DNA from: CAYNST01 sp964399955 | GTDB lineage: Bacteria; Pseudomonadota; Gammaproteobacteria; Pseudomonadales; Cellvibrionaceae | NCBI GenBank assembly: GCA_964399955.1 | Contig: CAYNST010000010.1 | Coordinates: 1 to 54,794 of the forward strand | DNA: 54,794 bases | Direction of reading: 5' to 3' | Shown: positions 26,353-34,674 of the stretch, one piece after another | Position numbering within the stretch: the stretch's first letter is position 1 | Layout: each line of letters begins with the position of its first letter | Notes under the pieces: model-generated | What the model saw: the letters and a program-made list of their open reading frames with translations, nothing else | The model's database searches: none | Told to the model about the DNA's origin: nothing | Translations under genes and position numbers: made by a program

Positions 26353-27705
26353 TCAGCGCACCACCAGATAAAAGCTGCCCGTGCCGCGCTGAACGTGCAA
26401 CAGAATGGAGTTGGGGTTCAACTGCAAAGACTTCTGGAAGCTGCTGACGCTGTCTACCCGTTGCCGGTTGGCACCAATGATCACATCGCCCTTGCGCAAA
26501 CCGGTCTCCGCAGCATTGGTGCCTGGAGCCACCTCCACCACAACCACGCCCGCGCCGTCGGGGTTATTGTCAAAACGCGCACCATCCAGCAAACGGTGCA
26601 GACCGGTCATGGCAGGTGTGGTCATGGGCTCGCCAATCCTGGTTTTGACATTCATCTGCTTGCCGTCGCGCAGCAGCTCGATATTGACACTGTCGCCGAT
26701 GCGACGCACACCAATGGCATTGCGCAGAGCCCCGGTGGACAGGGTGGGACGGCCGTCTACCGCAACCACCACATCGCCGGCCTTGATGCCTGCCTCCTCA
26801 GCCGCAGAACCTTCCGAAACGCCGGTCACCAGCACACCTAATTGACCATTGGGCAGACCAAAGGCTTCCTGTAGATCAGGCGTCACGTCCTGAATGCTGA
26901 CGCCAATCTGCCCGCGCTTGACCTCTCCGTGCTCCATGATCTGCTCAAGACTTGCGCGCGCCATGTTGACGGGAATAGCGAAGCCTATACCGATGTTGCC
27001 ACCGGCAGGAGCGATGATGGCTGTGTTGACGCCTACCAGTTCCCCACGCAGGTTCACCAGTGCACCGCCGGAATTGCCGGGGTTGATGGAGGCGTCGGTC
27101 TGAATGAAGTCTTCGTAGCCTTCTATCCCCAGCCCAGTGCGCCCCAGTGCGCTGACCACGCCCGTGGTAACCGTCTGCCCAAGCCCAAAGGGATTGCCGA
27201 TGGCCACCACAAAGTCCCCCACCTGCAAATGATCGGAGTCTGCCAGCTTCAACTGTGTGAGGTTTTTGGCGTCAATCTTCAGTACAGCAATATCCACCTC
27301 GGGATCTTCGCCCACCAGGGTGGCGTCAAAGCTGCGGCCGTCATTGAGCACTACCTTGATATCGTCGGCGCCATTGATAACGTGGAAATTGGTGATGACC
27401 GTGCCATTGCCCGCATCAACAATCACACCGGAGCCTGCGCTGCGTTGACGCTGCTGGGGTGAACGACGCTGCTGCTCCGGCACATCAAAAAAGTGACGGA
27501 AAAACGGGTCATTCATCAGCGGGTTGTTGCGCTCCTGCTTGGTATAGGTAGCAATATTAACCACGGCGGCATTGACCGACTTCAGCATGGGCGCCAACGA
27601 CGGCAGCGGAGTTCCATCGCCATCGGCGGTAGGCAGCGCCGCGAAGCTACTGGTTGAAAACAACAAACTGACACAGGCTGCCAGAATTACCGAGGGCACT
27701 CTCAT
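26353..27705 (-). CDS. Periplasmic serine endoprotease, DegP/DegQ/MucD type
   Basis: A 450-residue exported HtrA protease. The signal peptide is MRVPSVILAACVSLLFSTSSFA. The trypsin-like domain has the triad in TNFHVINGADD (His), DIAVLKID (Asp) and NPGNSGGALVN (Ser). PDZ1 (about residues 245-345) and PDZ2 (about 360-450, ending in SFYLVVR) follow. The LA loop carries a Gln/Arg-rich stretch (QQRRSPQQRQR). It degrades or refolds misfolded envelope proteins. The start has AAGGAG eight bases upstream, and a terminator follows the gene. It is not next to algU-mucAB as mucD would be, so degQ or degP would be equally fair names. Confidence 0.94.
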   Translation of the reverse strand: MRVPSVILAACVSLLFSTSSFAALPTADGDGTPLPSLAPMLKSVNAAVVNIATYTKQERNNPLMNDPFFRHFFDVPEQQRRSPQQRQRSAGSGVIVDAGNGTVITNFHVINGADDIKVVLNDGRSFDATLVGEDPEVDIAVLKIDAKNLTQLKLADSDHLQVGDFVVAIGNPFGLGQTVTTGVVSALGRTGLGIEGYEDFIQTDASINPGNSGGALVNLRGELVGVNTAIIAPAGGNIGIGFAIPVNMARASLEQIMEHGEVKRGQIGVSIQDVTPDLQEAFGLPNGQLGVLVTGVSEGSAAEEAGIKAGDVVVAVDGRPTLSTGALRNAIGVRRIGDSVNIELLRDGKQMNVKTRIGEPMTTPAMTGLHRLLDGARFDNNPDGAGVVVVEVAPGTNAAETGLRKGDVIIGANRQRVDSVSSFQKSLQLNPNSILLHVQRGTGSFYLVVR

Positions 27706-28379
27706 GATTTTGAACTCCTTATGCGATTCGATTTGCCGTTGATCAGAGGCAGTAGAGCGGCGCCAATCAACTGTGCGACCGCCAGAGATACAATCTTGAC
27801 AACGATTCAGTTACCGCCTGGGCTAGCCCAGAGTTGCGCTCAACAACGCCCCCTCTCAAATAACAGGAGGGGGCGGCTGTACAGGCGGCCCCGAAGGGGT
27901 GCAGCGCAGGAAGCGCGCAATGCTTAGACGTGTAAACTCACACCTTCGCCTTGCTCTGCACAAATATGGACGCAATCTGAACACTTACGCAATGAGCTGA
28001 ACAGTTACGCCGATTTTAAGAGGCACCATGGCGCGTAAAAGTTCCCCCAAGGCAGCATCGCCACATCTTCTGTTCTGCTAATAGGGCCTGTTGAGTCGCT
28101 TTCAACCCTGGCGCCAAGCGTTCAAGCAGCAATGACAGCGGACTGCGAGCCTGAGGGTGTCTATCTGCCGCACCACACCGGCCCTTAGCCCTGCGGTGGC
28201 GAGACAACTGCCCGCGCCCCCACACACAAACTGAACCGCCAGCATTATGATGCCTTCATTAAAGCAAAACGCTATAGTACGAACCAGCGTCTGCCAAGTT
28301 GGCGCGCCCGTTCACAGCCCTGGCCGCAGAGTGTACGCCTATGCCGCCCCGGCGCCGGCGTCATCACTAACAGCAGGCG
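27706..28379. other. Gene-poor interval holding repeat copy B
   Basis: A 674-bp gap. 27848-27874 holds a GC-rich hairpin (GCCCCCTC / GAGGGGGC) directly before repeat copy B. 28016-28230 contains short open frames on both strands without ribosome-binding sites or recognisable products. TAGGGCCTGTTGA near 28084 resembles the core of the window's terminal repeat. I see no RNA gene. Confidence 0.5.
27883..28012 (+). repeat. Dispersed intergenic repeat, copy B
   Basis: Starts with the CCCC-GAA-GGGG hairpin seen in copy A and continues through ACGTGTAAACTCACA, CGCCTTGCTCTGCACAAAT, GGACGCAATCTGAACA and ends GAGCTGAACAGTTACGCCG. It is closest to copy C (39864-40002, opposite strand), with the same 19-base block CGCCTTGCTCTGCACAAAT. 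Confidence 0.87.
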
Positions 28380-29030
28380 GTGCCCAGACGCAGCCAGTCC
28401 CAAGCGAACCTAAGGCCGAGAGCATTGTTATCCATCATTCTCAATAACTGGAACAATCCGGATCTCCAGGCAACTCAGGGATATGCCACCTCCTACACCC
28501 TGCGCCACGGCGATAAACGGCTGTACCGCGTGCATTTGAGCCTGCAAAAAGGCTTTTATCAGATGACCGAGTTCCTCTCGCCGGAAAACGATGGCACCAA
28601 CTTTGTGCTGGAACAGACGAACAAGAGCGGGCGATTGAAAATTGCCGTATTTGATAAAGCATCCGGTGCCATGCTCGGCGTGCTCAAGGGCAATACCCTT
28701 TACGATCAGAACGAGGCAGAGGTGTTTCAGCTGACGCCACTGGCACAAGCGGCCAATTTTGCGCTTTACGATTTGCCGGAGGCCTATTCCGACGATTTGG
28801 TGGCCCTGTCCAGTCCGGGCGGCACCGCCGTTGCCTTTTTTGGCCGCCTGCCTAGCCCCAGCCACTCGCACAGCGGCCTGGGTAGGTTGCGTGGCTGGCT
28901 GCGCAATCGCTCAAAAAAACCAAAGTCCGTCATGCGCATCGATGTATTCGAGCAGTCCGCTTGTGATCTGCGTATGCTCTGCGCCATTGCCGTGGTTCTG
29001 CACAGTCGAGGGGGCCTGCCACTAAAATAA
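28380..29030 (+). CDS. Hypothetical protein, possibly LURP-one/scramblase-like fold
   Basis: Up to 216 residues from a GTG at 28380; the true start is unclear, and an ATG at 28563 would give about 155. The body is beta-strand rich (KRLYRVHLSLQKGFYQMTEFL, RLKIAVFDKASGAMLGVLKGNTLYDQNEAEVFQL, DDLVALSSPGGTAVAFFGRL) and ends in a hydrophobic helix, DLRMLCAIAVVLHSRGG. The strand pattern and final helix remind me of Tubby/LURP-one and scramblase-like proteins, but that is an impression. An upstream frame (28247-28447) in another register ends within it and has no support of its own. A terminator follows directly. Confidence 0.55.
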   Translation: MPRRSQSQANLRPRALLSIILNNWNNPDLQATQGYATSYTLRHGDKRLYRVHLSLQKGFYQMTEFLSPENDGTNFVLEQTNKSGRLKIAVFDKASGAMLGVLKGNTLYDQNEAEVFQLTPLAQAANFALYDLPEAYSDDLVALSSPGGTAVAFFGRLPSPSHSHSGLGRLRGWLRNRSKKPKSVMRIDVFEQSACDLRMLCAIAVVLHSRGGLPLK

Positions 29031-29057
29031 AAAAAGGCCCCGCCGGGCCTTTTTTTA
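29031..29057. terminator. Bidirectional intrinsic terminator
   Basis: AAAAAGGCCC-CGCC-GGGCCTTTTTTT sits between the convergent hypothetical gene (stop 29030) and the MFS permease (stop 29081). A-run and T-run on opposite sides let it serve both strands. Confidence 0.92.
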
Positions 29058-29080
29058 TGGTTCATTTTGGGAGTATGTGT

Positions 29081-30349
29081 TCAGACCGAGCGATTGCGCG
29101 GTTCTCTCAACACGCTGCCTCGCAAACCGTAGTAGGCAATAAAGGCATAGCAGAGGATGGGCAGGAAAAACGACATCTGGATTCCGATCAAATCTGCAAA
29201 AACACCCTGGGCCAGTGGAATCACCGCACCGCCAACAATGGCCAGACAAAGAATGCCGGAACCCTGGCTGGTGTAGGGCCCAAGGCCGGCAACCGCCAGG
29301 CTGAAGATGGTGGGAAACATGATGGAGTTGAACAAGCCCACTGCCAGAATGGCGAGCATGGCCAGATTGCCGCTGGAAGACATAGCCAAAGCCACCAGCA
29401 CACCGGCTGCCACCGCATTGAAGGCCAGCAGTTTGCCTGCGGCAATCTTCTGCATCAAGGCAGCGCCGATGAAGCGACCCACCATGGCGCCACCCCAGTA
29501 CCACGCCAGCATATCGGCGGCAGTTGCCTCAGCCATGCCCATGATATGGGATTCGCCGAGGAAGTTGACCATGAAGCTGCCGATGGAGACTTCTGCACCC
29601 ACATAGACAAAAATGCCTACTGCGCCCAGCACCAGGTGTGGATACATCCAGGCCGAGCCGCGGCGCTCACCCGGGGCCAGCGGTGTTTCTTCTTCAACAA
29701 TCTTAGGTAGCTTTAGCAGGGCAAAGATAACAGCCAGCACCAGCAGTGCCGCAAACAGCAAAAGGTAAGGCCCTTGCACCGCCTGGGCCTCTTCTGCCTT
29801 GCTGGCGGTGTCACTTACCGCTGCCAGTATCATGGAGCCACCAATAATTGGCGCCACCGTTGTGCCCAGAGAATTGAACGCCTGAGTTAGAGTCAGCCGA
29901 CTGGACGCGGTTTCCGGCTTGCCGAGGATGGTCACATAGGGGTTGGCTGCCACCTGCAGAATAGTGATACCAGAGGCCAATACAAACAAGGCCAGCAGAA
30001 ACAGCATATACACTTGCATGGCCGCAGCAGGATAGAACATCAAACAGCCGAGACTAGCGATAGCCAGGCCCACGACAATTCCGTTCTTGTAACCCACCCG
30101 CTTGACCAGAGCTCCGGCCGGCAAGGACACTACAAAATACGCGCCGAAAAAACAAAACTGAATGAGCATCGCCTGGGTGTAGCTGAGCTCAAAAACGCTG
30201 CGCAGATGCGGGATGAGGATATCGTTGAGGCAGGTGAGGAACCCCCACATGAAAAACAGCGATGTGAGACACACCAGTGCAAATGTGGACCCTTTGTGAC
30301 CGGAATACTTAACCCCCCCGGTTTGGGCCGACCCTGTCGAAGCCGCCAT
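29081..30349 (-). CDS. MFS sugar permease, FucP/GluP family
   Basis: A 422-residue inner-membrane transporter with about twelve helices. Family marks are SLFFMWGFLTCLNDILIPHLRSVFELSYTQAMLIQFCFFGAYFVVSLPAG at the N-terminus, the ASGITILQVAANPYVTILGKPETASSRLTLTQAFNSLGTTVAPIIGG block, and the C-terminal FNSIMFPTIFSLAVAGLGPYTSQGSGILCLAIVGGAVIPLAQG. These are the glucose/galactose and L-fucose proton symporters; the sugar cannot be assigned from sequence. No fucose catabolic genes are adjacent. A terminator follows, shared with the convergent gene. Confidence 0.9.
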   Translation of the reverse strand: MAASTGSAQTGGVKYSGHKGSTFALVCLTSLFFMWGFLTCLNDILIPHLRSVFELSYTQAMLIQFCFFGAYFVVSLPAGALVKRVGYKNGIVVGLAIASLGCLMFYPAAAMQVYMLFLLALFVLASGITILQVAANPYVTILGKPETASSRLTLTQAFNSLGTTVAPIIGGSMILAAVSDTASKAEEAQAVQGPYLLLFAALLVLAVIFALLKLPKIVEEETPLAPGERRGSAWMYPHLVLGAVGIFVYVGAEVSIGSFMVNFLGESHIMGMAEATAADMLAWYWGGAMVGRFIGAALMQKIAAGKLLAFNAVAAGVLVALAMSSSGNLAMLAILAVGLFNSIMFPTIFSLAVAGLGPYTSQGSGILCLAIVGGAVIPLAQGVFADLIGIQMSFFLPILCYAFIAYYGLRGSVLREPRNRSV

Positions 30350-30543
30350 AGAACACCCCTACTTTTTATGTATTTGTTGTTGGTTGGCAGGCTGCCTGAG
30401 CCCAGTGGGACCTTCGCAGCCTCTAACAAGAAGCGGCACATTATGCAGACAGTTGGCGGCCACTGCCAGTGCTTAGCCGCAGAAGCCCTGCAGTGTGACG
30501 ACATCCGAGCCGAAGGCCATCAGGCCTCAGCCGCTGACAGGCC

Positions 30544-30571
30544 AAAAAAAACCGGCAAAGTGCCGGTTTTT
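30544..30571 (-). terminator. Intrinsic terminator of dsbA
   Basis: On the minus strand ACCGGCA-CTT-TGCCGGT is followed by a run of T. It begins about 22 bases after the dsbA stop. Confidence 0.9.
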
Positions 30572-30592
30572 GATGCTGCATCAGTCAAGCGT

Positions 30593-31246
30593 CTAACGCT
30601 CTGAACGGACTTTCTCCAGCAGGTGATCAACCACCGCCAGCATCTCTTTTTGCCCGCCCGCCTTGGTTGCCGAGACATGGTAATAACCGCCCACCACCAT
30701 CTCCGGGGTGCCGGTGATGCGGTAGTTGCGCTGACGCGCATCCGCCTGCTGCACCTGCGCATTGACGGCGAAGGAGTCCATGGTGCTGACAAACGCCTTG
30801 CCGTCCAAATCGTGCTGGTAGACCAAACCGGCAATTTCGTCCGGATTGATCAGGCGCAGGTTCTGCCGGTGCATGGCATCAAAGAACGCCATATGCAGTT
30901 TGTCCAGAAGCCCCATGGAGCTTGCGGTGTAATACAGCTTGGCGTGCGTCCACATGGCGTCGGCCGGGTTGGCGCGCTGGCGCCACATGGCGGGAGAGCG
31001 GATGAAATTAACATCCTCGCCTATGGTTTTTTTCCACTCTGCTATCAATGGCTCAAAGGTGTAACAATGCCCACAGCCGTACCAGAACATTTCCGCCACT
31101 TCGATTTTGCCAGTGCCCGACGGTTTGGGCTGATCGGCCAGCACCGTGTAGTGCACACCCTCTTTGAAGGCCGCTTCTTTGCCTTCCGTTTGCGCGCCGG
31201 CCATCAAAGGCAGCGCAAGCCCCAACAACAAAGCAAGAATTCGCAT
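30593..31246 (-). CDS. dsbA: Thiol:disulfide interchange protein DsbA
   Basis: Periplasmic oxidase that introduces disulfides into exported proteins. From ATG 31246 (AGAGGAA upstream) it is 217 residues: signal peptide MRILALLLGLALPLMAGAQ, thioredoxin fold with active site EMFWYGCGHCYTFEP, an inserted helical domain, and the cis-Pro loop ITGTPEMVVGG. The CGHC dipeptide is the one seen in pseudomonad DsbA. It lies downstream of the cytochrome c4 gene on the same strand, but a terminator separates the two. Periplasmic cysteine-pair proteins in this window, such as the lipoprotein cytochromes, are plausible clients. Confidence 0.95.
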   Translation of the reverse strand: MRILALLLGLALPLMAGAQTEGKEAAFKEGVHYTVLADQPKPSGTGKIEVAEMFWYGCGHCYTFEPLIAEWKKTIGEDVNFIRSPAMWRQRANPADAMWTHAKLYYTASSMGLLDKLHMAFFDAMHRQNLRLINPDEIAGLVYQHDLDGKAFVSTMDSFAVNAQVQQADARQRNYRITGTPEMVVGGYYHVSATKAGGQKEMLAVVDHLLEKVRSER

Positions 31247-31373
31247 GCAGTTTCCTCTTTCAGTTATTAAATCGATTTGGACAGCTTCCAGGTCAAGATT
31301 GGATAAGCCAAACCCACAACAGTTCCACCAGCTTACCCTGCTCACCTTAACTGGAGGTGAACTCTGCGCTACA

Positions 31374-31399
31374 AAAAAAGGTGGCAAAGCCACCTTTTG
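31374..31399 (-). terminator. Intrinsic terminator of cytochrome c4 gene
   Basis: On the minus strand AAAAGGTGGC-TTT-GCCACCTTTTTTT, starting 35 bases after the cytochrome stop. Confidence 0.9.
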
Positions 31400-31433
31400 T
31401 GATCACTGACACATTCGGCATGGCGGGTACGGA

Positions 31434-32081
31434 TCAATTCAGCCCGGCGATGTAGTTGGCCACGGCAGTGATTTCTGCGTCACTCATCTGCGCGGCTATG
31501 GACCGCATCACCTGAGTGTCGCCGTCGTTCACCCGTTGGCCGGCACGGAACTGCCGTAACTGTTTCTCGGTATACTCAGGGTACTGGCCACTCAACCGGG
31601 GAACGCCTGCCGGTTCGTTGCCGAGCCCGCGCGGCGAGTGGCAACCGGAGCAGGATGGCACGCCGTTGGCGGCATTGCCTGCGCGGTATAAACGCTGACC
31701 AAGCTCCAGGCCTTCTACCTGCTCGCCGGTATGCACCTGTACCTCAATGGACCGAGCGCCGGTCAACTGCAGGGGTTGCGTATCGTAATAGGCCGCCAAG
31801 TCAGCCATGTCCTGCTCACTGGTGTTAGCCAGGATGCCGGTCATTTCCGGCACCACGCGCCGCCCGGTCTTGATATCGACCAACTGCTTATAGGCGTATT
31901 TTGCGCCCAGTCCCGCTATCTTGGGGAAGGCGTTGGTGGCACTGTTGCCGTCCGCACCGTGACAGGCGGCACACACTTGTGACAACTGTTCCCCACGCGC
32001 GGGATCCCCCTGCGCGTGCGTCCAGGGTGCGAGAGCAAGGAGGCCCAAAGCCGCCAACAAGGTAGATACACTGTTTTTCAT
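31434..32081 (-). CDS. Diheme cytochrome c4
   Basis: A 215-residue periplasmic electron carrier with signal peptide MKNSVSTLLAALGLLALAPWTHA and two tandem class I cytochrome domains. Heme motifs are CAACH and CSGCH. Axial Met candidates are in RVVPEMTGIL and the late TQVMRSIAAQM. Cytochrome c4 feeds cbb3-type or other terminal oxidases. The order cytochrome c4, dsbA opposite engB is the pseudomonad arrangement. The start has AGGAT before ATG 32081. Confidence 0.93.
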   Translation of the reverse strand: MKNSVSTLLAALGLLALAPWTHAQGDPARGEQLSQVCAACHGADGNSATNAFPKIAGLGAKYAYKQLVDIKTGRRVVPEMTGILANTSEQDMADLAAYYDTQPLQLTGARSIEVQVHTGEQVEGLELGQRLYRAGNAANGVPSCSGCHSPRGLGNEPAGVPRLSGQYPEYTEKQLRQFRAGQRVNDGDTQVMRSIAAQMSDAEITAVANYIAGLN

Positions 32082-32238
32082 GGATAATCCTATGGGCTGA
32101 GTGTGGCCGGAGCAGCAATCGGGATTGCTCGGACCACTGTTAACAGTATTGGCCAGAGTTTTTGCGGGCTGGCATTATATACATTTGCGCTCAATATCTC
32201 ATCTATTGCTTTTTGTCACTCACAGCGAACCAACAAAC

Positions 32239-32877
32239 ATGTCAAACACTCTGGACTTCAAGCTCGCCACCTTCTACACCAGTGCCCCCACCCTGGCCCA
32301 GTGCCCCCCGGAGGTTGGTCGAGAGGTGGCCTTTGCCGGCCGCTCCAACGCCGGTAAATCCAGCGCCATCAACAAACTCACCGACAACGGCAAATTGGCG
32401 CGCACCAGCAAGACCCCTGGCCGCACCCAATTGATCAATTTTTTCAACCTGGGCACCGACATGCAGAGGCTGGTGGACCTTCCGGGCTACGGCTACGCCA
32501 AGGTGCCTCTGGCGGTCAAACTTGAATGGCAGGCGCACCTGTCGGAGTACCTGCAGAAAAGGCAGACCCTTAAGGGCCTGGTTCTGCTGATGGACATTCG
32601 CCACCCGCTGCAGGACTTTGACCGCTTTATGCTCAACTGGAGCAAAGAAGCCAAGATGCCGGTGCACGTGCTGTTGACCAAGAGCGACAAGCTCAAGCGC
32701 GGCGCGGCCAAGAACACCTTGTTTGATGTGCAAAAACAGTTGGCCACCCTGGCAGACCCCAGCCAAAGCAGCATTCAGCTGTTCTCTGCGCTGAACGGTG
32801 AAGGCGTAGACACACTGAAGAAAAAACTTAGCCAATGGTTGGCGCTGGAAGAGGAAGAACCGGTTTCTCAGGACTGA
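32239..32877 (+). CDS. engB: Ribosome biogenesis GTPase EngB/YsxC
   Basis: A 212-residue essential TrmE-Era-EngA-type GTPase needed for 50S subunit assembly. Motifs: G1 GRSNAGKSSAIN, the G2 Thr in TPGRTQLINFF, G3 DLPGYG, G4 LTKSDK, G5 SALNGEG. The ATG at 32239 is used because the homologous N-terminus (about 25 residues before G1) begins there; the longer upstream frame is in the cytochrome promoter region. Its stop overlaps the convergent YeeZ-like gene by ten bases. Confidence 0.95.
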   Translation: MSNTLDFKLATFYTSAPTLAQCPPEVGREVAFAGRSNAGKSSAINKLTDNGKLARTSKTPGRTQLINFFNLGTDMQRLVDLPGYGYAKVPLAVKLEWQAHLSEYLQKRQTLKGLVLLMDIRHPLQDFDRFMLNWSKEAKMPVHVLLTKSDKLKRGAAKNTLFDVQKQLATLADPSQSSIQLFSALNGEGVDTLKKKLSQWLALEEEEPVSQD

Positions 32878-33704
32878 GCCAGCAGTTCCCGGTAACCCTC
32901 CCGGTAGCTGGGGTAAAGCAACCGATAGCCGCTCTGCAGCAGCCGCTTGTTGCTGCAGCGCTTACTGCCTGCCCGCGCACTTGTGCCCGGCTCCAGCCGG
33001 TCCGGGTCCAGACCCATTTGCATCGCCAGCCAGGCCCGCACTTCATTGCCGGGGGCGGGTTCGCTGTCGCAGGCCAGATACACCGGGGCCAGCGGCAGTC
33101 CGTCAAAGTGTCTCTGCACCAGGTGCTCAATGATGGCGGCGCAATCTTCGGCATGTATACGATTGGTATAATCTGCAGCCCCGCCCTGCCCCGCCCGGAC
33201 CTGACGCAGCAGATGATCCCTGCCCGGCCCGTAGATTCCGGCAAACCGCACGATGCAGTGCGGCAATCCCGATTGTGCCACATGAGCCTCGGCTTGCATC
33301 AGACGCTGGCCGCTGAAAGACTGCGGCTCGGCCGGGCTGGTCTCGTCTACCCAGCTACCGTCTGCCTGCGCATAGACGCCGGTGCTAGACGCCATCAGCA
33401 CTAAGCCGGGCGGAGCTGCTTGCCAGACCGGCAACAATGCCTGCAGAGTCTCCACATAGGTGCGCCTATAGGCATCATCAGTGAATTCTGCAGGGCTGAA
33501 GGTAATGACCACCGCATCCCAGGCTTCCCGGCCGATACGCGCCAGCATGTCCGGTTCGTCCACACTGCCCTGCCACAAGGTCACCCCTGCCGGCACGGGC
33601 TTGTTAGACCGCGCAACCCCTATCCGCCGGCAGTTCACCAGGCGCTTGGCGGCCCGATCTGCCAGATCACCAAAGCCTAGAAAAAGGATACTTTTCTGCT
33701 GCAA
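32868..33704 (-). CDS. NAD(P)-dependent epimerase/SDR, YeeZ-like
   Basis: A 278-residue atypical short-chain dehydrogenase. The Rossmann glycine motif is ILFLGFGDLADRAAKRL, ending with Leu rather than Gly. LMASSTGVYAQADGSWVDETSPAEP follows, then PHCIVRFAGIYGPGRDHLLRQVRAG and a C-terminal AGSKRCSNKRLLQSGYRLLYPSYREGYREL motif that defines the YeeZ/COG0451 subgroup. The start is TTG 33704 with GGAGGG ten bases upstream. The substrate is unknown. It is divergent from oxyR, with only 55 bp between them, so both promoters share that space. Confidence 0.88.
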   Translation of the reverse strand: MQQKSILFLGFGDLADRAAKRLVNCRRIGVARSNKPVPAGVTLWQGSVDEPDMLARIGREAWDAVVITFSPAEFTDDAYRRTYVETLQALLPVWQAAPPGLVLMASSTGVYAQADGSWVDETSPAEPQSFSGQRLMQAEAHVAQSGLPHCIVRFAGIYGPGRDHLLRQVRAGQGGAADYTNRIHAEDCAAIIEHLVQRHFDGLPLAPVYLACDSEPAPGNEVRAWLAMQMGLDPDRLEPGTSARAGSKRCSNKRLLQSGYRLLYPSYREGYRELLAQS

Positions 33705-33759
33705 AATGTTTTACCCTCCATTAATCTTTATCAAAGCCGGACAACTGATAGCCAAGCTC

Positions 33760-34671
33760 ATGACGCTTACCGAACTGCGTTACATTGTTACCCTGGCCCA
33801 GGAGCAGCATTTTGGCCGCGCTGCCGAGCGCTGCCACGTTTCTCAACCTACGCTCAGCATTGCGGTAAAGAAGCTGGAGGATGAACTCAGTGTGGCCATC
33901 TTCGAGCGCTCCAAAAGCCGTGTCTACGCCACCCCGCTGGGCGAAAAAATTGTTCATCAGGCGCAACGCGTACTGGAGCAAGCGGCTGCCATAAAGGACA
34001 TTGCCACCGCCGGCCAGGATCAATTGTCCAGCCCCCTACAGGTGGGCGCCATCTTGACGGTTGGCCCCTATCTCTTCCCCACCGCCATCCCACAACTGCA
34101 GAAGCTGGCGCCGAAGATGCCGTTGTATGTGGAAGAAACCTTCACCGCCACCTTGCGCAGGCGCATCCGCCAGGGTGAGCTGGATGCGATCATTGTGGCG
34201 CTGCCGTTCACCGAGGCTGACATAGTCACCCAACCACTGTACCAAGAAGACTTCGTGGTACTGGTCAACAAGCAACACCCACTGGCGCAACTGGATAACA
34301 TTCAAGCAACACAGTTTGATGGCCACAACCTTTTGCTGCTGGGTGAAGGCCATTGTTTCCGCGACCAGGTGCTGCAGTCCCTGCCCACCCTCAAGCCCTC
34401 CATAGATGAACCCGGTGGACGGGTTCGCACCGCACGCGAAGGCAGCTCTCTGGAAACGTTAAAACATATGGTGGCCTCCGGCCTGGGCATTACCATCCTG
34501 CCGGAATCGGCGGCCCAGGGCCACCACTACAGCAGTAATTCATTGGTTATCAAACGCTTTGCGGGCACCCCGCCCAGTCGAACGATAGCGCTTGCGTGGC
34601 GGGCCAGCTTTCCGCGTCACAAAGCCATTGATGCCCTGCGGACCGCCATTTTGAAAAGTCGCAAGCCCTGA
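33760..34671 (+). CDS. oxyR: OxyR-type LysR regulator lacking the resolving cysteine
   Basis: A 303-residue peroxide-sensing LysR activator. It has the N-terminal helix-turn-helix MTLTELRYIVTLAQEQHFGRAAERCHVSQPTLS and the regulatory domain with GEGHCFRDQVLQSLPT. In E. coli numbering, peroxidatic Cys199 (GHC) is present, but the position of Cys208 is Leu (the pseudomonad sequence as remembered reads LEACPT there). The regulatory domain has no other Cys, so the classic disulfide switch cannot form. recG follows after three bases, the known oxyR-recG operon of Pseudomonas. Identity as OxyR is based on this operon and the GHC block. It might be a related paralog that senses differently. Confidence 0.9.
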   Translation: MTLTELRYIVTLAQEQHFGRAAERCHVSQPTLSIAVKKLEDELSVAIFERSKSRVYATPLGEKIVHQAQRVLEQAAAIKDIATAGQDQLSSPLQVGAILTVGPYLFPTAIPQLQKLAPKMPLYVEETFTATLRRRIRQGELDAIIVALPFTEADIVTQPLYQEDFVVLVNKQHPLAQLDNIQATQFDGHNLLLLGEGHCFRDQVLQSLPTLKPSIDEPGGRVRTAREGSSLETLKHMVASGLGITILPESAAQGHHYSSNSLVIKRFAGTPPSRTIALAWRASFPRHKAIDALRTAILKSRKP

Positions 34672-34674
34672 GCC

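Noticed and set aside
27721..27927. Plus-strand frame next to the Deg protease promoter
   Set aside because: It runs into repeat copy B and ends in repeat sequence. No sign of a real protein.
28016..28225. Minus-strand 69-codon frame with ERLAPGLKATQQALLAEQK
   Set aside because: The amphipathic segment caught the eye as a possible gene end, but there is no ribosome-binding site or homology cue and the frame is short. Left as unassigned interval.
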